This document shows, piece after piece, positions 1-5,755 of a stretch of DNA of 13,625 nucleotides. Under the pieces are notes generated by a model that did no database searches, had not been told where the DNA came from, and worked only from the letters and a program-made list of their open reading frames with translations. Source of the stretch: RGIG7300 sp045133915 (GTDB taxonomy: Bacteria; Bacillota; Clostridia; Oscillospirales; CAG-272); the NCBI GenBank assembly GCA_045133915.1, contig JBGUUX010000003.1, positions 1-13,625 of the forward strand, read 5' to 3'. Every line of letters begins with the position of its first letter. Position 1 is the stretch's first letter. The translations under genes were made by a program, and so were the position numbers.

Positions 1-2
1 GT

Positions 3-79
3 GGCGGGATAGCTCAGCTGGCTAGAGCAACCGGTTCATACCCGGTAGGTCATGGGTTCAAATCCAATTCCCGCTACCA
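3..79 (+). tRNA. tRNA-Met (anticodon CAT), elongator type
   Basis: A full cloverleaf can be drawn. The acceptor stem is GGCGGGA with TCCCGCT (first pair G-U), the D arm is GCTC/GAGC, the anticodon stem is ACCGG/CCGGT around loop TTCATAC (anticodon CAT), the T loop is TTCAAAT, and CCA is encoded at 77-79. The anticodon stem lacks the three consecutive G-C pairs of initiator tRNA, so this is an elongator methionine tRNA; a lysidine-modified Ile2 tRNA cannot be fully excluded. The T stem ATGGG/CCAAT has one G-A mismatch, which is slightly unusual. The promoter must lie upstream of the window. Only two bases separate it from the next tRNA. Confidence 0.93.
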
Positions 80-81
80 AC

Positions 82-156
82 GGCCCGTTGGTCAAGCGGT
101 CAAGACACCGCCCTTTCACGGCGGTAACGGGGGTTCGATTCCCCCACGGGTCACCA
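82..156 (+). tRNA. tRNA-Glu (anticodon TTC)
   Basis: The acceptor stem GGCCCGT pairs with ACGGGTC. The anticodon stem CCGCC/GGCGG encloses loop CTTTCAC with anticodon TTC, the T arm is GGGGG-TTCGATT-CCCCC, and CCA is encoded at 154-156. It is co-transcribed with the preceding tRNA-Met and followed at once by a terminator. Confidence 0.96.
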
Positions 157-161
157 AAAAG

Positions 162-197
162 AAAAGTCACACAGTAGTGTGACTTTTTCTTTTTTTT
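162..197 (+). terminator. Intrinsic terminator of the tRNA-Met/tRNA-Glu unit
   Basis: An 11-bp stem AAAAGTCACAC (162-172) and GTGTGACTTTT (177-187) with loop AGTA is followed by an almost unbroken T tract to 197. It begins five bases after the CCA end of tRNA-Glu. Confidence 0.93.
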
Positions 198-253
198 GCT
201 TAACAAACATTTCGGGCAACGTTGTTAGCACAAAACTAAATGCGATTATGGCA

Positions 254-290
254 GCGGGTCCGACCCGCGGGAATCGAACCCTGATAGGGT
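254..290 (-). other. tRNA T-arm-like relic with two small palindromes
   Basis: Read on the minus strand, 281-267 gives GGGTTCGATTCCCGC, the signature of a tRNA T arm, followed by GGGTCGGA. No cloverleaf can be completed: there is no anticodon arm and the outer T-stem pairs do not match. The stretch is framed by two perfect palindromes, GCGGGTC-C-GACCCGC (254-268) and ACCCT-GAT-AGGGT (278-290). It may be a decayed tRNA 3' end or an old integration scar next to the tRNA pair. The rest of 198-322 shows only an imperfect inverted repeat (198-206 with 222-229) and no gene. Confidence 0.45.
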
Positions 291-322
291 ATTATTTCTT
301 TATATGATAAATTATTATCATC

Positions 323-351
323 TTGAAAAAACCGTACAGAAATGATATAAT
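323..351 (+). promoter_or_regulatory. Sigma-A promoter for rnfC-rnfD
   Basis: TTGAAA (323-328) and TATAAT (346-351) are separated by exactly 17 bases. Transcription would start near 358, giving a leader of roughly 25 bases before the TTG start codon of the RnfC-like gene. Confidence 0.85.
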
Positions 352-372
352 ACATTATAAAACTTTTTCAGC

Positions 373-379
373 GAGGTGA
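373..379 (+). promoter_or_regulatory. Ribosome binding site that selects the TTG start of rnfC
   Basis: GAGGTGA lies five bases upstream of TTG 385. The alternative GTG start at 376 is contained in this motif and has no purine-rich site of its own upstream (only a T-rich stretch), which favours TTG. Confidence 0.65.
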
Positions 380-384
380 AAGCA

Positions 385-1629
385 TTGGCATTAACCTTCA
401 GGGGCGGTGTTTATGTCCCGAAAGAGAAAAATACATCATCTAAAGAAACGCGTATTTTCTCTTCACCCAAAAGTGTTTCGATACCTTATGATAACTCTGT
501 ACCCAAGGTCAAAATCGGTGACAGAGTGGATATGGGGCAGATCATCGCTTTGGCAGATGACTCATACTCTGTACACGCAAGTGTTTCGGGTACCGTTACC
601 GCAATAGACGAAAATAATATTATTATAGAAAACGACGGCGAGGACCGTGTGTCCACTGATATCAGACCCTACGAAGGGTCCTTTGAGGAACTTAACTTTG
701 ACCTGGTACTGGATACCGTACGCCGCGGGGGTATCCCTGCATATAAAAGCATAGAGGCGGCAAGGGATAAGGTGGATACTCTTATCATTGACTGTGTTGA
801 GGACGAGCCCTACCTTTGTGCAACTCACCGTATACTTATTGAAGAAACGGATGCACTCATTGGAGGTATGAAGATACTTCTCAAAGCATTGGGTCTGCGT
901 ACCGCCGATATTGCCATCGGGGATGACAAGCCGGATGCGATAAAGCTTCTGCGTCAGGCAATCGGCTCGGAAGAATATGCCGAGCTTAAGGTGCTAAAGA
1001 CCAAGTATCCCCAGAAGGACGAAAAGCTGCTTGTATATACCGTGGCAGAACAGCAGATACCCGTGGGTAAGTCTGCCATAGACATGGGTTGTGTCATTTT
1101 TGATGCCCGTACCTGTGTTGATATCTATAACGCCTTTGTATACGGTATGCCCCTTGTTAAGAGAACGGTTACCGTAGACGGAGACTGCATTGCAGACCCC
1201 TGCTGTGTCAGATGCCCTATAGGAAGTTCCTACGGTGAGCTTATAGATTTTTGCGGCGGCAAAAGGGAAGAAATAAATAAGATCATAGACGGCGGACTTA
1301 TGAGAGGTCGTGAGGCAAGTGCAGATAACGCACTTACCGATAATACCGTGGCGTTGCTTGCCTTGTCCCATAAGTTCTTTGCGTCCTTAGATCAGACTTC
1401 TGAGTGTATACGCTGCGGTAGATGTGTAGAAGGATGCCCTATGGGACTTATGCCCAACTATCTTGCAATATATGCAAGTGAGGGCAGATACGACCTGTGT
1501 GACAAATATAACGTTATGAGCTGTATCGAATGCGGTGTCTGCAGTTATCTTTGTCCCGGCAATATGCCGATTGCGGCGCTTAACCGTGAAGCAAAGTCTA
1601 AGATCAATGCGAACGGAGGAGATGAATAA
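385..1629 (+). CDS. rnfC: RnfC-like ferredoxin-type subunit of the Rnf complex (divergent)
   Basis: RnfC is the peripheral, iron-sulfur and flavin-linked NADH-side subunit of the membrane Rnf ferredoxin:NAD+ oxidoreductase. The product (414 aa, somewhat short for the family) starts with the typical TFRGG, has the N-terminal barrel-sandwich segment (SGTVTAI near 70) and ends with two [4Fe-4S] motifs: C341, C344, C347, C351 and C380, C383, C386, C390. I chose TTG at 385 because GAGGTGA (373-379) is a good Shine-Dalgarno sequence for it; the upstream in-frame GTG at 376 lies inside that site. Oddities: the glycine-rich GLGGAGFP-type loop expected before the DTLII segment is reduced to RRGGIPAYK, and extra cysteines C268, C273, C274 and C277 occur where homologues have none. 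It overlaps rnfD by one base (TAATG), so the two are translationally coupled. Family assignment is firm; canonical activity is doubtful. Confidence 0.88.
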   Translation: MALTFRGGVYVPKEKNTSSKETRIFSSPKSVSIPYDNSVPKVKIGDRVDMGQIIALADDSYSVHASVSGTVTAIDENNIIIENDGEDRVSTDIRPYEGSFEELNFDLVLDTVRRGGIPAYKSIEAARDKVDTLIIDCVEDEPYLCATHRILIEETDALIGGMKILLKALGLRTADIAIGDDKPDAIKLLRQAIGSEEYAELKVLKTKYPQKDEKLLVYTVAEQQIPVGKSAIDMGCVIFDARTCVDIYNAFVYGMPLVKRTVTVDGDCIADPCCVRCPIGSSYGELIDFCGGKREEINKIIDGGLMRGREASADNALTDNTVALLALSHKFFASLDQTSECIRCGRCVEGCPMGLMPNYLAIYASEGRYDLCDKYNVMSCIECGVCSYLCPGNMPIAALNREAKSKINANGGDE

Positions 1630-2609
1630 TGAAGGACAGATCTCTTTCGGGAGTATACGCTCCCTATATCAAGCAGGGTGACACCAAAAGGACGGTAATG
1701 ATCGACGTTGTCATAGCCCTTATCCCCGCGCTTGTGTGGGCGGTATATATGTTTGGCTGGCGTGCGCTTACCGTCACCGCCCTTTCGGTCATATCATCGG
1801 TATTGTTTGAATACCTCTTTCAGAAGATATTAAAGCGCCCCGTGACCGTTCTTGATTTTTCTGCGGTGGTAACGGGTATGCTTATAGCCTTTACTCTGCC
1901 TGTCAGCGTTGCGCTTTGGGTACCTGTGATCGGTGCTTTTGTAGCCGTAGTTATTGCAAAACAGACCCTGTCCGTTATAGGCAAAAATACAGTCAACCCC
2001 GTGCTTTGCGCAAGGGTAGTGCTGGGTCTTGTTTTCCCCGATATGCTCAGCGTATACGTACAGCCTCTTACAAACAAGCTTTCTGCGTTTTCGCTTAATA
2101 CGGCAGACGCCGTTTCGGGCGCAACACCTCTTGCGGCTCTTAAAGAGGGAGCGGCTCCAAACGTTGGACTGCTTGATCTCTTTGTGGGCAATGTGGCGGG
2201 ATGTATCGGTGAAGTTTCCGCTATGCTTCTTATCATCGGCGGACTCTATCTCCTTTGCAGACGTGTTATTACATGGCATATCCCCGCAGCCTATCTTGCT
2301 ACCGTGGCGCTATTGACCTTCCTTTTCCCTCAGGCACAGTCTGTACAGGCATATGAGTTTATGCTTACAGAACTGCTTTCAGGCGGTCTTATACTTGGCG
2401 CAGTCTTTATTGCCACCGACTATACAGGAGCTCCCGTTACCCCAAACGGAAGACTTATATACGGTATCGGATGCGGTGTTATCACGGTTCTTGTAAGATA
2501 TTTCGCGCCTCTTACCGAGGGAGTTGCCATAGCAATACTTATAATGAATATTCTTTCCCGTCCCATAGATATGCTCACCCGACCCAAGCCCTTTGGCTAT
2601 ACCAAATAA
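1629..2609 (+). CDS. rnfD: RnfD-like membrane subunit of the Rnf complex
   Basis: RnfD is an integral membrane subunit carrying FMN bound covalently to a threonine; in Rnf and Na+-NQR it takes part in electron transfer coupled to ion transport. The 326-aa product has the family length, the N-terminal SPHI-like region followed by QGDTKRTVMIDV, about nine to ten hydrophobic segments, and the flavinylation motif DAVSGATPL with acceptor Thr166. It also has the conserved C-terminal NGR segment and ATDYTGAPVTP. The start ATG (1629) overlaps the rnfC stop and is preceded by GGAGG (1615-1619). Unlike the usual rnfCDGEAB order, no rnfG, E, A or B follows; a dehydrogenase does. An ApbE-type flavin transferase would be needed elsewhere. 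NqrB is the closest alternative, but the RnfC-like neighbour favours RnfD. Confidence 0.9.
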   Translation: MKDRSLSGVYAPYIKQGDTKRTVMIDVVIALIPALVWAVYMFGWRALTVTALSVISSVLFEYLFQKILKRPVTVLDFSAVVTGMLIAFTLPVSVALWVPVIGAFVAVVIAKQTLSVIGKNTVNPVLCARVVLGLVFPDMLSVYVQPLTNKLSAFSLNTADAVSGATPLAALKEGAAPNVGLLDLFVGNVAGCIGEVSAMLLIIGGLYLLCRRVITWHIPAAYLATVALLTFLFPQAQSVQAYEFMLTELLSGGLILGAVFIATDYTGAPVTPNGRLIYGIGCGVITVLVRYFAPLTEGVAIAILIMNILSRPIDMLTRPKPFGYTK

Positions 2610-2621
2610 AATACATAAAAC

Positions 2622-2671
2622 AAAAAAAGCATACCATAATAACTCCAAAGGAGTTGATGGTATGTTTTTTT
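2622..2671 (+). terminator. Terminator-like hairpin covering the start of the dehydrogenase gene
   Basis: CATACCA (2630-2636) pairs with TGGTATG (2658-2664), and AACTCC (2641-2646) pairs with GGAGTT (2650-2655) around loop AAA, with a small internal loop (TAAT against GA). Seven T residues follow (2665-2671), and seven A residues precede (2622-2628) that can extend the stem. It has intrinsic-terminator form for rnfCD. Its 3' arm contains the Shine-Dalgarno sequence AAAGGAG (2647-2653) and start codon ATG (2662) of the next gene, while its T tract encodes Phe2-Phe3. Folding would therefore also block translation. Confidence 0.7.
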
Positions 2672-3627
2672 CTGATAAGAGAAAGATAGGAATAATAGGT
2701 TGCGGAAGCGTGGGAATGAGCTACGCCTTTGCGCTTCTGACAAGCGGACTGTGTAACGAGCTTGTACTGATAGACAAAAACACCGCCCGTATAAGAGGAG
2801 AGGCAAAGGACTTAAACCACGGACTTGCCTACACACCCGAAAAGATGACGGTATATGCAGGAGATTACAGCGACCTCTTTGATGCCGACCTAGCGGTGAT
2901 ATGCGCAGGCGCGCCTCATAACAGAGGAGAGACAAGACTTGATATGGCTGACAGAAATACCGAAATGCTTTGCGACATAGTACCGCGTATAGTGGATTCG
3001 GGCTTTAACGGAATATATATCGTGGTTACAAACCCCGTTGACGTTATGACACGTGTTACCCTTGAGCTATCGGGAGCCGCACCCGAAAAGGTCATAGGCT
3101 CGGGTACCACCCTTGACAGCGCAAGACTCAGGTTTCTCTGCGGTAAGTATTTTGGTATTGACGCCCGAAACGTCCACGCCTACGTGGTGGGAGAGCATGG
3201 CGACAGCGAGTTTGTCCTTTGGTCCTCGGCAATGATAGCCACAAAGAGGGTAAACGAAATAATAACCGAGTCAAAAGGGAAGTACTTCTTTGAGGATATG
3301 CGCTCTATCGAAGAGGAGGTTCGCCGCTCCGCATATTCTATCATAGAAGCAAAGGGGTCAACCTGCTACGGCATTGCTACGGCGCTTATAAGGATAACCA
3401 GAGCCATTTACGGCGACGAAAACAGCGTTCTGACCCTGTCCTCATACCTGCAAGGCGAATACGGTCAGGAGGATGTATACATCGGTACACCATGTATAGT
3501 CAATCGTGACGGCATTGTAGGCCACGTAAGACTCAATATGACAGACGAGGAGATGGACAAGTTTGATGCTTCCTGCGATCTTCTTCGCAGAACGTATGAG
3601 GGGCTAAGGTTACAAGGAATAAAATAA
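2662..3627 (+). CDS. L-lactate/malate dehydrogenase family protein (2-hydroxyacid dehydrogenase)
   Basis: A 321-aa NAD-dependent dehydrogenase of the LDH/MDH family, interconverting a 2-oxoacid and an L-2-hydroxyacid. Visible residues are the Rossmann motif GCGSVG (13-18), the NAD-ribose aspartate D38, catalytic-loop arginine R92 in RGETRLD, TNPVD (123-127), D152 and R155, and the catalytic histidine H179 in GEHGDSE. The substrate-specificity position, Gln in lactate and Arg in malate dehydrogenases, appears to be His86 (GAPHNRGETR), so the true substrate is uncertain. The start ATG 2662 was chosen over upstream in-frame possibilities because AAAGGAG lies eight bases before it. No independent promoter is evident, so expression may depend on readthrough from rnfCD through the hairpin. 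It could reoxidise NADH during fermentation. Confidence 0.88.
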   Translation: MFFSDKRKIGIIGCGSVGMSYAFALLTSGLCNELVLIDKNTARIRGEAKDLNHGLAYTPEKMTVYAGDYSDLFDADLAVICAGAPHNRGETRLDMADRNTEMLCDIVPRIVDSGFNGIYIVVTNPVDVMTRVTLELSGAAPEKVIGSGTTLDSARLRFLCGKYFGIDARNVHAYVVGEHGDSEFVLWSSAMIATKRVNEIITESKGKYFFEDMRSIEEEVRRSAYSIIEAKGSTCYGIATALIRITRAIYGDENSVLTLSSYLQGEYGQEDVYIGTPCIVNRDGIVGHVRLNMTDEEMDKFDASCDLLRRTYEGLRLQGIK

Positions 3628-3647
3628 ATAATTGTTTACGTTAGTAC

Positions 3648-3859
3648 TTTTCCGCAAAGCGGAAAAATTTCACTGTGGTAAGACCGCAACTTCACTTTTT
3701 GCAAAAGCAAAAAACTTCACTTCCGAAGGAAACTTCACCAACGCTCGATACAGTAAGACTTTGATTGGTGAAGTTTGCCTTACGACAAGTGAAGTTGTGA
3801 CAGGTCACAGTGAAGTTTTTGTTCAAAGAACAAAAGTGAAGTTTTCACCTTCGGTGAAA
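3648..3859. repeat. Mirror-symmetric array of eight short hairpins with AACTTCAC/GTGAAGTT spacers
   Basis: Short hairpins of different sequence alternate with a constant spacer. Hairpins: TTTTCCGC-AAA-GCGGAAAA (3648-3666), GTGGT/ACCGC (3675-3687), TTTTTGC/GCAAAAA (3696-3713), TTCC-GAA-GGAA (3721-3731), a poor one near 3776-3788, TGTGAC-AG-GTCACA (3796-3809), TTTTGTTC/GAACAAAA (3817-3835), TTTCACC-TTC-GGTGAAA (3843-3859). Four left spacers read ATTTCACT or AACTTCAC (3667, 3688, 3713, 3731); four right spacers read GTGAAGTT (3769, 3789, 3810, 3836). The innermost pair extends to an 11-bp inverted repeat, AACTTCACCAA (3731-3741) with TTGGTGAAGTT (3765-3775). No convincing protein is encoded here. 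Confidence 0.85.
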
Positions 3860-3910
3860 GTATATTGCTACGATAAACAACAATTTACCGTGTTAAAAGA
3901 AAATAATATT

Positions 3911-3959
3911 AAAACAGCAGATTTCAAGTGGTATTTTACACTTAAATCTGCTGTCTTTT
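3911..3959. terminator. Bidirectional terminator between the convergent dehydrogenase and accessory operon
   Basis: ACAGCAGATTT (3914-3924) pairs with AAATCTGCTGT (3944-3954), with further pairing of AAGTG to CACTT. AAAA lies before the stem and CTTTT after it, so the structure works in both directions. It sits 12 bases beyond the stop of the minus-strand operon and downstream of the hairpin array that follows the plus-strand dehydrogenase. Confidence 0.85.
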
Positions 3960-3971
3960 ACCGTATTATAT

Positions 3972-4241
3972 TTACATGTTATCAAATATATTCGGAAACC
4001 GCTTTTTGAGCCTTGCCGTGAATCTTCTTTCGGCGTGCTTGTTAACGAAATGAAGAATTATCTGTAATATAATTGCGAAGGTCAGATAGGATCCGATAGT
4101 TATAACGTAATACTTCCAACCGAATGAATTTAACACACCTAATAACGTAAATATAGCAGGTACTATAAGTATTTCTGCAAGGGTATCGATTATATAGATA
4201 GGTGTCAGTATTATATAAAGTATGATTTTCAGAGCTTTCAT
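3972..4241 (-). CDS. Small two-helix membrane protein of unknown function
   Basis: An 89-aa product I do not recognise. It has a hydrophobic N-terminal half (residues about 5-40, with one or two helices and no clear cleavage site) and a second hydrophobic segment at about 45-67. A short basic tail containing RRFTARLKKRF probably stays in the cytoplasm. The start ATG (4239-4241) is preceded by TAAGGA, which overlaps the stop codon of the upstream gene eight bases away, so the two are probably translationally coupled. It is the last gene of a four-gene minus-strand operon and lies just upstream of a bidirectional terminator. Nothing visible links it to a named family. Confidence 0.7.
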   Translation of the reverse strand: MKALKIILYIILTPIYIIDTLAEILIVPAIFTLLGVLNSFGWKYYVITIGSYLTFAIILQIILHFVNKHAERRFTARLKKRFPNIFDNM

Positions 4242-4249
4242 AATGATCC

Positions 4250-4996
4250 TTACGGTTGTTTTTTAAAATAATCCGAATTAATATAACACTCAAATTCGAT
4301 ATCAGGTAACTTTTTAGGCGGGGATACGGTATCGTCCCATACGTTCTTGAACCCCTTTACAAAGATATTTTTATTTTCGGATAGGCTTATGCGGTTTACA
4401 CAGAAATCGGTATGACCTTCGGTAAATTCCTTATGTGTAAAGCTTTCCTTTGTTTCAAGAGTTTCGGTGTCGATTATCTCCCATTTTCTTTGGGTAACCT
4501 GACAAACTATGTGTCTGTTATCAAGAGCAGTAAATCTCCATGCTGTACAAGGTCGTTTTTCCTTTATGACTTCACCGTTTTTAATATCGATCAACTGCAT
4601 TGCATAATCGTGCAACTGAATGGTTAGAGTATCGTCGTTAACGAATATACTTGTCACTCCGCGCTTGCTTTTGGTGCGCCATAAACGCTTGCCGGTTTTA
4701 GTATCTAAAGCAAATAACCCATTGTCCCACGTTTGTGCGAACACCATACTACCGTCAGGCGATACGGCAATGCCGAACTGATACATATTGTATCCGTCTA
4801 TGTATTTAGAATTCCAGATGTATTTTTCGCCCGACCTGTACTCTATGATTATTTCGTTATGAGAAGTATCGTCTTTTGGGTCTATACTGCCGGGTATCAT
4901 CTCAAGAGATGCGATTTCTCCATTGGAATAATAGTTTATCCGGCCGTCATCGGAGGCGTATACCGAATAGTTTTTGTGATGGGTTAACAGTTTCAT
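4250..4996 (-). CDS. PQQ/WD-like beta-propeller repeat protein, function unknown
   Basis: A 248-aa soluble protein with no evident signal peptide. Its sequence shows degenerate blade-like repeats: VSPDGSMVFAQTWDNGLFALDTKTGKRLWRT (about 78-108), then TIQLHDYAMQLIDIKNGEVIKEKRP, then HIVCQVTQRKWEIIDTETLETKESF. The pattern of D-x-x-T/N-G-x-x-x/W at the end of each strand is that of PQQ-binding-like and WD40-like propellers, which usually act as binding scaffolds. At this length it would form only part of a propeller or a small one. The start ATG (4994-4996) lies 13 bases after the stop of the preceding gene, and its ribosome binding site is weak. The partner or ligand cannot be deduced; an accessory or immunity-type role is only a guess from the operon context. 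Confidence 0.72.
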   Translation of the reverse strand: MKLLTHHKNYSVYASDDGRINYYSNGEIASLEMIPGSIDPKDDTSHNEIIIEYRSGEKYIWNSKYIDGYNMYQFGIAVSPDGSMVFAQTWDNGLFALDTKTGKRLWRTKSKRGVTSIFVNDDTLTIQLHDYAMQLIDIKNGEVIKEKRPCTAWRFTALDNRHIVCQVTQRKWEIIDTETLETKESFTHKEFTEGHTDFCVNRISLSENKNIFVKGFKNVWDDTVSPPKKLPDIEFECYINSDYFKKQP

Positions 4997-5009
4997 TATA
5001 CAAATATAT

Positions 5010-5723
5010 TTACCATTCTATTTTAATAGGTGTCAGATCATAAAAATCTGTATGCTGATTTTTTCGAGGAGTGATACGAACGGAAGATTTTCCTATAGTG
5101 ATGTTACCCATTTGAGCAATAAATTCATCCCGTCCGTAATTGCGTAAGTTCTTTTCTGTCCTTAAATCGCCGTTCTTATTGGTTACACGTATCAACGGTA
5201 TAAAGTTAAGCTCATTATCTATACGGGTAAATATCTCTATATTATAATTTGGGTTTTCTTTTTGCTTATAGGGTATTAACAGATCTTCTCTGAGACGGAT
5301 AACTTCTTCAAACGTATCTGTGAAAAACTGTTGCTGTTCATCTGTACATTTTATAAGTGCGGCTTCTTTTATATTTTCAATTATAAAATCGGTCTTTCTG
5401 TTAATCGTCCAATCATTGAAAATATCGGGGTCACAGCCTACATCTACATATTGAAACCAAGAAAACTCCCTGATATTGTATCGGTTTACCGTCTGTACCT
5501 CTCCGTGGGGAACACAAGGAGTAAAATTAATATACAAATGGTCAAATGAATCAAAACAAAATCCGCGATGGCGCAGGAGAAAAAGCAGACGTTGAATTAT
5601 AGCCAAACACTCTATATGGTCGTATTTATATAATTTGCCTATATAGCTCGGTATGGAATTATAGTCGATATTGGGAACGTCCGACTCAAAAAGTCTGATA
5701 TCTTTGATTAAGCTTGTGCCCAT
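5010..5723 (-). CDS. Hypothetical protein, accessory operon gene 2
   Basis: A 237-aa soluble protein without signal peptide or membrane segment, which I do not recognise. It is rich in aromatic and acidic residues. It includes a helical segment IECLAIIQRLLFLLRHRGF, a probable strand DHLYINFTPCVPHGE, and a C-terminal IGKSSVRITPRKN. I place the start at ATG 5721-5723; an in-frame TTG at 5757-5759 overlaps the preceding stop (TTGA) but has no ribosome binding site, whereas GGCGGT lies nine bases before the ATG. The gap to the upstream gene is 32 bases. Its C-terminal SSVRITPRK resembles TSVRISDEAKK of the upstream neighbour, hinting at distant relationship. Base composition is AT-richer than the flanking core genes. 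Confidence 0.68.
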   Translation of the reverse strand: MGTSLIKDIRLFESDVPNIDYNSIPSYIGKLYKYDHIECLAIIQRLLFLLRHRGFCFDSFDHLYINFTPCVPHGEVQTVNRYNIREFSWFQYVDVGCDPDIFNDWTINRKTDFIIENIKEAALIKCTDEQQQFFTDTFEEVIRLREDLLIPYKQKENPNYNIEIFTRIDNELNFIPLIRVTNKNGDLRTEKNLRNYGRDEFIAQMGNITIGKSSVRITPRKNQHTDFYDLTPIKIEW

Positions 5724-5755
5724 CTTTGTTTTACCGCCGTTTCTTATAATGCAAA

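Noticed and set aside
198..229. Rex (redox repressor) operator near rnfC
   Set aside because: TTAACAA and TTGTTAG occur, but in the opposite order and with wrong spacing relative to the TTGTTAA-N4-TTAACAA operator, and they lie far upstream of the promoter.
1820..2279. Two long antisense frames inside rnfD (138 and 149 residues)
   Set aside because: They are shadows of a well-supported RnfD reading frame, with no promoter or ribosome binding site on that strand.
3648..3670. First hairpin of the array as terminator of the dehydrogenase gene
   Set aside because: It is followed only by ATTT rather than a T tract and fits the array pattern; the structure at 3911-3959 is a much better terminator.
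3648..3859. CRISPR array
   Set aside because: The constant unit is only 8-10 bases, it changes orientation in the middle, the variable parts are themselves hairpins, and no cas genes are near.
3632..4009. 125-residue open frame on the plus strand
   Set aside because: It runs entirely through the hairpin array and the bidirectional terminator and overlaps the end of the minus-strand operon. Its sequence is the translation of repeat spacers, without a ribosome binding site.
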